From Brachionus koreanus (Eukaryota; Rotifera; Eurotatoria; Ploima; Brachionidae), in the NCBI GenBank assembly GCA_016987375.1, contig PJRA01000353.1:387489-398212 (forward strand): DNA of 10,724 bases, read 5' to 3'. The notes under the pieces were generated by a model. The model was not told the DNA's origin. It searched no databases and was given only the letters and a program-made list of their open reading frames with translations. A program made the translations under genes and the position numbers. Shown piece by piece: positions 1-7,708 of the stretch. Numbering within the stretch: position 1 is the stretch's first letter; every line of letters starts with the position of its first letter.

Positions 1-615
1 TCTGTTATTTTGAAAACAAAAAAACATTGATAAATTCATGTCAAATTTTTTAAATTTTTTTAAAAGTCAATAAAGATCAAATTGATATTATTAATAAAAG
101 AGATATCATAGAATTAAAAAAGACTTAAAAAAAAACATTAGATCACCAAGTTTCACAATTTTTAGGTTTTAATGCCGCAACAAGAGGTTTAGTCAATTTC
201 AATTTTACAACAAAGCTGAGTAAAGAGATTGTCTTTGATAAAAAACAAAGTAAAATAAAAAAATTAAGATTTGATTACACAAAATCAGTGATTTTTCTTA
301 AAAATTTCGAAAATAAATCTTTAAACTTTAATCTTTAAAATATGTCACCAATTAAAATTGACTATTTTAAGTCTATTTTAATCCTCTTTTATTAATTTTC
401 TGCTAAAAGTAAATTCAATTTTGATGTGGTTCATGTCCTTTTTAAAAGTTAAAACATTTAATTTTTTCCTTTAATGCTTCATTTTACGAGTCAATTTTTT
501 CACTCATTAAAATGTTAAATATTAAGATAATAAGAAAATATATTTTTAAAAAATTAATTTCTTTATTTAAATTAAATGCTAAGCATTTGAATAAAATTAA
601 AGTTTAAAAATTTTT
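1..615. other. A+T-rich intergenic DNA, no gene seen
   Basis: This stretch lies downstream of the ALDH4A1 stop codon. It is dominated by A and T runs, and all frames are broken by frequent stops. The slightly less A+T-rich part around 170-240 gives no recognisable protein in any frame. I see no tRNA-like or repeat structure. It probably holds the short 3' untranslated region of ALDH4A1 at its right edge. Confidence 0.6.
562..567 (-). terminator. Candidate AATAAA polyadenylation signal of ALDH4A1
   Basis: On the minus strand this reads AATAAA, about 50 nt beyond the ALDH4A1 stop codon, a usual distance for a short invertebrate 3' UTR. Such hexamers also arise by chance in DNA this rich in A and T, so the assignment rests mainly on position. 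Confidence 0.4.
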
Positions 616-2441
616 CTATAACATTGAAGCATGTTTAACAGTTGTTTGTGCAACCAAGGATTCTTTAACGGATAGAGGCGAAGTCCATTTCAACAAATAG
701 CCTGGCGAGCCTGGTTTGTCGTTTGTTCCACTTAGTCTAGCTCCGCCAAAAGGCTGCTGATTTACAACTAGATTTAAAAATAAATAAATAGCTTATTTGA
801 ATCAAATAAGCAATTAAAATCTTACCAGATCCAGTACTCTTGTCATTTAGGTACAAATTGCCACAAGCTTGTCTCAATCTTAGCTTGACACTTTTCATAA
901 CTTGTTCATCTTTGGCAAAAATAGAACCAGTCAGTGCATATGGAGTAGTTGTGTCAACTAAATCAACTACTTGATTGAATTCAGTTTCTTTGTATTTGAA
1001 CACAGTCAAGACAGGTCCGAATATTTCCTCTCTCATTAGTCGGTCTTTGGGATCTTTGGTTTCAAAAATGGTCGGATATACATAAAAGCCAGTTGATTTA
1101 TTATAATATCCGCCAGTAATTAGCTTATTATTATTTTTTCCATATTCAATATAGTTTGATATTTTATCAAAAGATCTTTCGTCAATAACTGCTGATGTAA
1201 AAGTTTCAAAGTTGAGTGGAGAGTCGATTTGAAGTTCTTTGAGCAAAGCGACCATTTTTTCTTTCATTTGAGGCCACTTCGACTCGGGAACATAAAGTCT
1301 CGAACAAGCCGAACACTTTTGACCACTGAATTCAAATGCAGATCTAACTGTGGCAACTGCAGCACTCTCTATATCTGCGCTTTCATGTACAAGATGAAAA
1401 TTTTTGCCTCCGCACTCGCCACCCAAGCGAGGAAATGTTCTATAGTTTTCTAGATTTTCTCCGACTTTTTTCCACAACCATCTAAAAGTCGGAACACTAC
1501 CGGTGAAGTTAATGCCTGCCAAATTAGCTGAACTGGTTATTGTTTCACCAAAATCAGGACCTCCAGATGGAACGAAATTTATTACTCCGGCCGGAAGACC
1601 GCACTCTCTGAGTATCTTATAGACCAAATAAGATGAAAAAACAGCTGTGTCTGATGGCTTCCATAGGACCACATTTCCCATAAGAGCCGGGGCTGTCGCC
1701 AAATGACCGCTAATTGCTGTAAAGTTAAATGGTGCGATAGCTGCCACGAAACCCTCTATTCCTCTCAGGTACATGTTATTTATTGTATTCTCATCACTAT
1801 TTAATGGTTTATATTTTAAATGCTCATACAAAAATTGAACATTGAATCTCAAAAAATCGGCTAATTCACAAGCAGCATCAATTTCTTAAAAAAACGATAA
1901 ATTTTTTTTTTTCTATTAAATAAAAATTTATATTTTTTTATTAACCTGCTTGATAGACAGTTTTTGCTTGACCGAGCATTGTTGATGCTAAGATCTCAGC
2001 TCTTCCCTCATTAGTGATTCTATCGGCCGCTTTGAGCATAATACTTGCTCGGTAATCAAAGCTCGAGTTTTCCCAATCGGCCCTATTTTGCAAACAATTT
2101 TCAATAGCTTGGCCCAAGAGAGCTTTGTCTGCATGGTAAAATCGGGCAAGTTTTGTCTGATGATCAAATGGTATTGGCTGATATTGAACACTATCGGTCC
2201 TAATTTCTTTGTCGCCAATGACTATAGGAACTTCGAAAAGCGCGTCATTCGTATCGTTTTTGCGGCTTAGAAAGTCCTTAAGAGTCTGGTGCACCCGAGT
2301 AGCTTCAGGACTGTTACGTTTAAAGTCCAATACGGGCTCATTTGTTGCTAAATAGCCCTTGAAATTCGAACTCAAATATCTATGTACAAAACTTGGCTGA
2401 TTTTTAAATATAGTCTTGAATTTAAGTAACTTATGGTTCAT
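616..2441 (-). CDS. ALDH4A1: Mitochondrial delta-1-pyrroline-5-carboxylate dehydrogenase (ALDH4A1), three exons
   Basis: The enzyme oxidises glutamate-gamma-semialdehyde (from pyrroline-5-carboxylate) to glutamate with NAD+, the second step of proline breakdown in the mitochondrial matrix. Exons are 2441-1946, 1884-826 and 767-616, 1707 nt in all, giving 568 residues (human about 563). Both introns are phase 1 with GT-AG ends, and joining restores the family sequence without a break (QAE-IDAACELADF at the first junction, NDKSTGS-VVNQQPFGG at the second). Key features: catalytic Cys356 in GQKCSACS, Glu322 in GGECGGKNF, Asn219 in PFNFTA, Lys241 in WKPSDTA, TGS at 293-295, EEIFGPV at 451-457, C-terminal QQPFGGAR and GTNDKPG. 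The first ~27 residues are rich in basic, Ser and aromatic residues and lack acidic ones, as in a mitochondrial presequence. The start is supported by an in-frame TAA nine bases upstream and AAC before the ATG. All catalytic residues are present, so it should be functional. Confidence 0.96.
768..825 (-). other. ALDH4A1 intron 2 (58 nt)
   Basis: On the minus strand the intron begins GTAAGA and ends ATCTAG. It splits codon 519 (G|TT, Val) in phase 1. Without splicing, the reading frame runs on into a non-homologous tail. With splicing it continues into the conserved QQPFGGAR segment and the remaining C-terminus. Confidence 0.94.
1885..1945 (-). other. ALDH4A1 intron 1 (61 nt)
   Basis: On the minus strand the intron begins GTTAAT and ends TTTAAG. 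It splits codon 166 (G|AA, Glu) in phase 1. Reading through from exon 1 reaches a stop at once (the TAA inside GTTAAT). Splicing restores QAEIDAACEL, which matches the animal ALDH4A1 sequence at this place. The donor is weak at positions +3 to +6 compared with GTAAGT. Confidence 0.93.
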
Positions 2442-3342
2442 GTTATTTTAATAAAATTATCTAAAATTAAACTTTTTAAAATCTAAATTTATTTATTTGT
2501 TAGATTGGATTTAAAGCCTGGAAAAATTTTTTATAAATTTTTTTTAAAATATATTCGGAATTAATATACGCATATTAGAGAAAAATTTTCGATGTGCATT
2601 CGAAGCTTATAAGCGGCTTTATTATTAGATCAAGTATAGTAGAATTTGAATTAATTATTCAGCATAATAGAATTTTTTTATGGATTTGTGCAAACTCGAT
2701 TTGGGTAACTTGGAAAAAGTAGTTTGTGTAACAAAAAGAAAAAGTAAAAGCAAAAAAAAAAATTATCATATTTAAAAAAACAAAACAATTTTTTAGAAAA
2801 AAAATTATTTTAAGATTAAAGATTTAATTTGGTTTGCGAGTCAACTGTGCTGAGCCAATTTTTTATGAATATATATAGGTTAAGCATTAATAGTCAATCA
2901 ACAATGTAATTTGGTTGTCTTTTATGGTGCAGTTTTATTTGTCTTGAGCAAATTTATCTTGGTCTCAATCATCTATGGAAAAATTAATAGGTGAAAATTT
3001 TGTTGTTCAAAATATTTAAGCATAGTTTTTTTATTTGTTTAACAAAATATTATTGAATTTTAAATTTATTCAAAATTAAAGTTTCTGCAATAATTTTGTT
3101 AATTTAATGTTTACAAGTTTTTAAAAATTGTCTTTACTTGTGCAATAATTTTAATAACTTAAATTTTTTGATTTTTTTCAAATTCTAAAAAATTCAAGTA
3201 AATAAAAAAAGTTTTTGACAACTAATTAAATTTTAAAAAACCTCACTCTTTTTACAACAATATTTTTTAGAAGTTTTAGAATTTCTTTAAGTTTAAAATT
3301 TTTTGTTCCTTTTCATCAAATCAGTTTTGTTTCAAATATTAA
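2442..3342. other. A+T-rich intergenic DNA upstream of ALDH4A1
   Basis: This holds the 5' region of the minus-strand ALDH4A1 gene. I see no convincing coding segment. Less A+T-rich patches at about 2590-2620 and 2835-2960 could be regulatory. The first contains the perfect palindrome GCTTATAAGC (2605-2614), about 170 bp before the start codon. No clear core promoter can be assigned. Confidence 0.45.
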
Positions 3343-3483
3343 ATTGTTTTACAATTTTTGAGGTTTGCTGCGAATTTGGAACTAACTTCCTTGGAAATTA
3401 GACGAAAACGTGGAGACTTGATTGAGATGTACAAAATTATGAGATCAGATGTACTATCCGACTTATTCATACACAATCTATGA
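3343..3483 (+). pseudogene. Decayed fragment of a LINE (non-LTR retrotransposon) reverse transcriptase
   Basis: The plus-strand frame, open from 3343 to the TGA at 3481, carries ANLELTSLEIRRKRGDLIEM followed by YKIM. The pattern LxSLExRRxRGDLIxxYKI is a hallmark of the segment after the polymerase domain in Jockey- and CR1-like LINE proteins. Only about 40 residues are recognisable; the usual sequences before and after are absent, and A+T-rich DNA resumes on both sides. A 67-codon minus-strand reading frame over the same DNA (3339-3542) has no family features and appears to be its antisense shadow. The identification is by motif memory, not alignment. Confidence 0.65.
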
Positions 3484-4243
3484 ATTCTTTCAAAGCCAAA
3501 ATGCATAAACTGTCCAGGCTGTAAAAGATAGACATCATTCACCTCTTTTATATATATTATACATAAACGGCTTTTTTTTTAATAGTTTATTTAAATTTGA
3601 AATAGCTCTGAGAAATAAAACTCCCTCTGCAATTAGACATTAACACTCAAAAACCGGATAACTTTTTTGACCCTTTTATTTAAATCTTTTTTAATACTTT
3701 TTTTCAATGAAAATAAAATTATTTTATAGAAAAAATTAATTAATTTATCATATTTTTGATTTAAGATATGATTGAAAAAAAAATTAAAAAAAAAAGATTA
3801 AATTTATTGAAAAGGATGTAACCAAAATTTGATGTCAAGACAAATATTCATTTGTATAAAAATATAGCCAAGTTATGGTGATAATTCTACATGGATAATT
3901 ATTTGAAGACTTAAAAATAAACTTAAATGTTGAAAGTTTATTTATTTAACCTTTGAAATTAATCAAAAAATATTTAAAGACCTTCTAGGGATGATTTTTT
4001 AAAAACCATAGTTTAAATTTGACCATAAACTTCAATTTGCTAGGGTAATTATAAATGTGGTTAATTTGGTTACGAAATTTTGTTTTTCAAAGTTAGAGCT
4101 TCCAAACTAATAAATTCTTATTCTACGAGCTCTTTACTACTTAAATCAAAATTTTATTTTTTGAAGGGTCAACAACTGAAAAACAAAATTTTATTATAAG
4201 TTTATTGGATTGGGTAAAACGGAACATAGTCACACTGTTCCAA
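3484..4243. other. A+T-rich intergenic DNA with no recognised gene
   Basis: Long A and T runs with stops in every frame. The part up to about 3545 may be further decayed LINE sequence, because its base composition matches the fragment before it. A patch at 3621-3680 is also less A+T rich but gives no recognisable protein. A short inverted repeat, GGAACA (4221-4226) and TGTTCC (4236-4241), lies just outside the left end of the foldback element. Confidence 0.45.
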
Positions 4244-4275
4244 GTACCGTATTTGCTCGTTCAATATTGCAGCCT

Positions 4276-4310
4276 CAGAACCCGAAACACAGCTTTGGCG
4301 CAGGCATTAA
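4276..4310 (-). repeat. Third, diverged copy of the arm core, forming a nested hairpin
   Basis: Bases 4276-4310 match about 29 of 35 bases of the right-arm core near 4602-4636, in the same orientation. They therefore pair with the left-arm core at 4339-4372. This makes a ~35 bp imperfect stem with a ~28 nt loop inside the left arm. The copy falls mostly within the 44-base segment missing from the right arm, so it was either gained on the left or lost on the right. Confidence 0.75.
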
Positions 4311-4427
4311 ACACCATCTCCCTATGTTAAAACATTCATAACGCATGCGTCAAAGTTGTGTTTCGAGTCCTGGATCGCGTTTTAAGTAAAGTTTTTTAAT
4401 TTAATGCAGCACTGTCAATAGGGTTTC
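4304..4427 (+). repeat. Left arm of the foldback element
   Basis: These 124 bases pair with the reverse complement of 4547-4671. I count about seven differences including one single-base gap, so about 94% identity. The arm contains the perfect palindrome ACGCATGCGT (4341-4350), changed to a partial one in the right arm. Just before this arm lie 44 bases (4260-4303) with no partner in the right arm. Confidence 0.9.
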
Positions 4428-4546
4428 AGTCCAAAAAAAAAAAATTTTTTTTTGGATTTTTCGTTTGGTTCAGCATTACAAATTAAATAGAAAAAAAATT
4501 AGAATAAAATTTTTTTATTATTAAACCAAATGCAAAATTAATGGTA

Positions 4547-4671
4547 GAAACTCTATTGTCAGTGCTGCATTAGATTAAAAAACTTTACTTAAAACGCGAT
4601 CCAGGACTCGAAACACAACTTTGCCGCATGCGTTAAGAATGTTTTAACATGGGCGAGATGGTGTTTAATGC
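4547..4671 (-). repeat. Right arm of the foldback element
   Basis: Read on the minus strand, these 125 bases repeat the left arm from GCATTAAACACC to GTTTC. This arm lacks the extra 44 bases found at 4260-4303 on the left and runs straight on to the outer ends. Confidence 0.9.
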
Positions 4672-4686
4672 GAGGGAATACGGTAT

Positions 4687-5206
4687 CTTAGTGTCACAAC
4701 ATTTATAAAACATGTAAAGAAAAATCTTTCAACAAAAAAAAAAAACTTAATTTTTCAAACTCTTGAAAATTTTTTATTCAAGACTAAATAAGACTTTTCC
4801 TAAAATTGAAAAGAATAAAAAAAGATAAAAAGCAGTCATAGAACATAATTAAACAGCATTCAAAATAGCTAACAAATCAATTTTTTATCAAAAAGAGATT
4901 TTTTAAGAATTGCCTTTATTAGCTAAGATTTAAAAAAATTGAATTAATCTTTTACCATGGATAAGTTCTCTAGTTTACTTTAAGAAATTTGAAACTATTT
5001 AAACTTGTCTAAAATTTTATTCTAAAATGAATAAATGAAAATTTATAAATAATTCTACAGCGATTGAGTTTAACACAAATAAATTGAATAATTAAACTCA
5101 AAATAAATTTTTAAATAACAAATAATAAAAACTCAAAATCATATTAAATTGCAAATTAAATAAAAAAGGTTAAGCGATGAAAATTATTACTAAATAAAGT
5201 ATACAA
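4687..5206. other. A+T-rich intergenic DNA downstream of TPS
   Basis: No gene or repeat family is recognised. The right part should contain the 3' UTR of the minus-strand TPS gene. The first minus-strand AATAAA past the stop that I find is at 5021-5016, about 190 nt away, and could serve as its polyadenylation signal. The assignment is weak in such composition. Confidence 0.4.
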
Positions 5207-7507
5207 TTAAATATTTTTTCTTCTAATTCCTTGATTTCTTCTTTCAAAAATTGGTGTCTGAACACATGACTTTCTCTTTTCAACATATTCAATAGCCCAT
5301 TCTAAAAACACTTTGACTGCATCGGGATCAGCCAGTCTGTGCGATGCAGCAGTTTTGATATTTGGTTTTCCAACTCTAAATGTAATTCCTAATCCGGACA
5401 AAGCTCGCATGGCGTCCTCATCTGTTTCATCGTCACCAATAAAAATTACCTTGTAATTTTCAGCCCAAGTAACACCATAAAGTTTTTCTAAAATTTTGTA
5501 AACACCTCTGCCTTTGTCCCATCCAATAGGAGGCCGTGCCTCGACCGAAAAGTGAGCTTTAACTGCCTGGAATCCATGTTTTTGAATTGTATCAGTGGCT
5601 TTTTGTGCCATTATTTGTCTAAAATTGACGTTCGTATCACGCCAATGGAATGTCACATGAAACTTTTTTTCCTCAATCCATCCACCATACTCGCACACAT
5701 TTTGTCTTAAATCACTGGACAAATCGGGTATTTTTGACTTAAAAACCATTGCTTGCTCACACTCTTCTTCAAGACCATTGGCCAAACACAACTCCATTCC
5801 ATGGCTGCCAGACAAATTTATGTTCTTTAAATTAATCATTTTTTTCAAATTAGCCATTGATCTACCAGACAAAATGGTCACATCTATATGCTTACAATCA
5901 ATTAATTTTTGAATCAAGTCTGTCACATCTTGAGGCAAAACGGCCAAGTCAGGATGAGACCGAATGGGAACTAGAGTTCCGTCATAATCTAAAATAATGG
6001 CCAAATTATATCCCTTTATTATCGGACCCAACCAAGACTCATAATCGGACACATTTAACGATTGCATTTTTTTAACACTATCAATCATGTCTATAGCTTC
6101 AAAAAACGATTCCAACCATGTGTCCAAATTGAACAGTCTTTCTCTTGTTTGCAAAGCATTCATTCTTAACTTTCTCTCATAGTATTTCATGTCATAGGCA
6201 GTCTTGATTGCATCAGCTACTAAATCGTGCTCCAATGGATTTACCAACAATGCCTCATTCATGGTCTCACCAGCACCTGTGAATGGCGATATAATCAAAA
6301 CGCCTGGATCGTCTATTTGACAAGCAACATACTCTTTGGCGACTAGATTCATTCCGTCTCTTACTGGCGTAATAATGGCTATTCTTGCGTCTCTGTAATA
6401 GCCGGCCAATTCATATTGGGATATGTTGTTGTAAATGTATTTTATTGGGGTCCATTCAGCTGTGGCAAAACGACCACTCACTCGGCCAATTTCTCTTTCA
6501 AGTTCATCTTTTAAATTTCTGTAGTCTTCAACATCGGTTCTTGACGGAACTGCCACTTGAAAAAAAACAACCTTTTCTCTACATTCGGGATATTTTTCCA
6601 AAAATCGCTCGTAGCCACGCACACGTTGAATAATGCCTTTTGTATAGTCCAATCGGTCTACACCAAATATAACTTTTTCCTTAAAGTTAAACGGCTTTGG
6701 CGACACGCGCGCATTTCTCTCGAACCAATCGTACGGTATGCCGATTGGCAATGCACGCACCACAATTGTCTTGTTGCCATATTCGACAATCATTTCTTTT
6801 CTATCGACTCTGGCGCCCAAAATGTTCAAACAACATTCAATAAAATTACTAGCATAAGTATTTGTGTGAAAGGCAATCAAATCACAGCCAAGCAGGCCAA
6901 GTATTATTTCGTTTGCCCACGGATTTAGACGAAATATGTCCCATGACGGAAATGGTATGTGCAGGAAAAAAGCCAATTTACAGCTAATATTAGCTTCGTC
7001 AAGTAAATTTCTGAGCATCATTGGAGTTACCATCAATTGGTAGTCATGTATCCAAACAAGATTATTTTTGTCCTCATAGCTGTCGAATTTTTTCACCGCC
7101 TCAAAAGCCGCAGCACTGAACTTTTCGTTCACACTGACGTAAGAGTTCCACTGTTCGGCCTTAAAGACAGCTAGAGTTGGCAGCGAGTGCATCAAAGGCC
7201 AAAGAGACGCATTGCAAAACCCACTGTAGTATGACTGATAAGTTTCTTTGGTGAAAAAAATGGGAAGAATCTGCGATGGCTTGATTCCGTGACCTATGGC
7301 TGTTGAGTCCTTGCTGTCCGGAATTTTCATAGTCTCGGTGAAATTATTTCCTGCCCATCCAACCCAGTAGCCTTTATGTTTTATTACTAAAGGTGCCAAC
7401 GCAGTCACTAGACCGCCGGCCGAGTTTGTTCGCACTGGTTCTCCGTCTTCGTTTATGTTTATTACAAACGGAAGACGGTTGGAAACAACTACCAACGAAC
7501 GTTTCAT
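5207..7507 (-). CDS. Trehalose-6-phosphate synthase fused to trehalose-phosphatase domain, intronless
   Basis: A cytosolic enzyme that should join UDP-glucose and glucose-6-phosphate to trehalose-6-phosphate. Its C-terminal HAD domain is of the type that removes the phosphate. Residues 1-~480 are a GT20 domain: RLPF 11-14, SAGGL 29-33, WPLMH 103-107, HDYQL 154-158, LHIPFPS 182-188, GVDRLDYTKG 282-291 (Arg285 and Lys290 match the phosphate-binding pair of E. coli OtsA), NLVAKEY 387-393. Residues ~500-745 are a trehalose-phosphatase domain with DYDGT 507-511 (nucleophile Asp507, acid Asp509), SGRS 547-550, GWDKGRG 662-668 and GDDETDED 691-698, so both active sites look complete. At 766 residues it is somewhat shorter than the insect fusions I recall (about 830). 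There is no signal peptide or membrane segment. An in-frame TAG 12 bases before the ATG supports the start. There is no break in 2.3 kb; an intron in the 5' UTR cannot be excluded. Lack of introns beside an intron-bearing neighbour could reflect retrocopying, lineage-wide intron loss or ancient transfer. Confidence 0.95.
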   Translation of the reverse strand: MKRSLVVVSNRLPFVININEDGEPVRTNSAGGLVTALAPLVIKHKGYWVGWAGNNFTETMKIPDSKDSTAIGHGIKPSQILPIFFTKETYQSYYSGFCNASLWPLMHSLPTLAVFKAEQWNSYVSVNEKFSAAAFEAVKKFDSYEDKNNLVWIHDYQLMVTPMMLRNLLDEANISCKLAFFLHIPFPSWDIFRLNPWANEIILGLLGCDLIAFHTNTYASNFIECCLNILGARVDRKEMIVEYGNKTIVVRALPIGIPYDWFERNARVSPKPFNFKEKVIFGVDRLDYTKGIIQRVRGYERFLEKYPECREKVVFFQVAVPSRTDVEDYRNLKDELEREIGRVSGRFATAEWTPIKYIYNNISQYELAGYYRDARIAIITPVRDGMNLVAKEYVACQIDDPGVLIISPFTGAGETMNEALLVNPLEHDLVADAIKTAYDMKYYERKLRMNALQTRERLFNLDTWLESFFEAIDMIDSVKKMQSLNVSDYESWLGPIIKGYNLAIILDYDGTLVPIRSHPDLAVLPQDVTDLIQKLIDCKHIDVTILSGRSMANLKKMINLKNINLSGSHGMELCLANGLEEECEQAMVFKSKIPDLSSDLRQNVCEYGGWIEEKKFHVTFHWRDTNVNFRQIMAQKATDTIQKHGFQAVKAHFSVEARPPIGWDKGRGVYKILEKLYGVTWAENYKVIFIGDDETDEDAMRALSGLGITFRVGKPNIKTAASHRLADPDAVKVFLEWAIEYVEKRKSCVQTPIFERRNQGIRRKNI

Positions 7508-7577
7508 TTTAATGCGAAACTAATCTTGTTATTAGAAAAAATCGAAATTAGTTCTAAGCTTAGCAATTGTGTTAGTT

Positions 7578-7584
7578 CTTTATA
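7578..7584 (-). promoter_or_regulatory. Candidate TATA box of the TPS-TPP gene
   Basis: On the minus strand this reads TATAAAG within GGGTATAAAGAAC, its 5' end 77 bases before the start codon. Initiation about 30 bases downstream would leave a 5' UTR near 45 nt. The G-rich side just before it stands out from the A+T-rich surroundings, making a chance match less likely, but no clear initiator motif is seen. Confidence 0.5.
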
Positions 7585-7593
7585 CCCACCAAT

Positions 7594-7601
7594 TTCTAGA
7601 A
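7594..7601. promoter_or_regulatory. Heat-shock-element-like palindrome TTCTAGAA, proximal
   Basis: TTCnnGAA is two inverted pentamers of the HSF binding site. It lies 9 bp upstream of the candidate TATA box of the TPS gene. The third pentamer needed for a strong site is only partly matched (TCT at 7604-7606). The function is inferred from motif and position. Confidence 0.35.
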
Positions 7602-7700
7602 TGTCTATGAATAGTAACAAAAAAAATAGAATATAAAACAAGAAAAAATTATTAAATTTTTTGTTTTTTATATGCATTTGTTTTATTGTAAAAGTAATAT

Positions 7701-7708
7701 TTCTAGAA
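7701..7708. promoter_or_regulatory. Heat-shock-element-like palindrome TTCTAGAA, distal
   Basis: A second identical TTCTAGAA, 107 bp from the first and about 195 bp before the TPS start codon. The next pentamer position reads ATC (7711-7713), one base from TTC. I did not see this octamer elsewhere in the window. Confidence 0.33.

Larger units (their letters stand above)
4244..4686. mobile_element. Foldback/MITE-like element with long inverted arms
   Basis: Two long inverted arms surround a 119 nt centre. Outer ends also pair: TACCGTATTTGCTCG near 4245-4259 matches the reverse complement of 4671-4685 with few differences. The arms are clearly richer in G+C than the flanks, suggesting an inserted unit. 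It has no coding capacity, so it would be non-autonomous. The centre holds a further hairpin, CC-A12-T9-GG at 4431-4455, and weak continued arm similarity (TTTGGTT near 4465 against AAACCAAA near 4522). No clean target-site duplication is visible; GTCACA occurs on both sides (4229-4234 and 4693-4698) but not immediately adjacent. The superfamily cannot be named from the ends. Confidence 0.75.

Noticed and set aside
1229..1453. 74-codon plus-strand frame
   Set aside because: Antisense to ALDH4A1 exon 2; no start context or motif.
1988..2270. Alternative frames over ALDH4A1 exon 1 on both strands
   Set aside because: Exon 1 is fully explained by the mitochondrial dehydrogenase frame.
2605..2614. 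Perfect palindrome GCTTATAAGC upstream of ALDH4A1
   Set aside because: It contains a TATAA-like core, but the distance to the start codon (about 165 bp) and lack of other core elements leave it unsupported as a promoter.
2680..2775. 31-codon plus-strand ORF beginning MDLCKLDLGNL and ending in a Lys-rich tail
   Set aside because: Too short, the Lys-rich end comes from an A run, and nothing around it suggests a gene or splice sites.
3339..3542. 67-codon minus-strand reading frame
   Set aside because: No family features, and it lies antisense to a plus-strand stretch with a clear LINE signature.
4280..4375. An ordinary tRNA gene using the A-box-like and B-box-like matches
   Set aside because: The box spacing is too long and no acceptor or anticodon stems can be drawn; at most it is a Pol III-like promoter.
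4229..4698. GTCACA on both sides of the foldback element as a target-site duplication
   Set aside because: The copies are not next to the element ends (9-15 bp away) and six bases can match by chance.
6385..6928. Two plus-strand frames of 82 and 123 codons
   Set aside because: They lie wholly inside the TPS-TPP coding sequence on the other strand and show no independent features.
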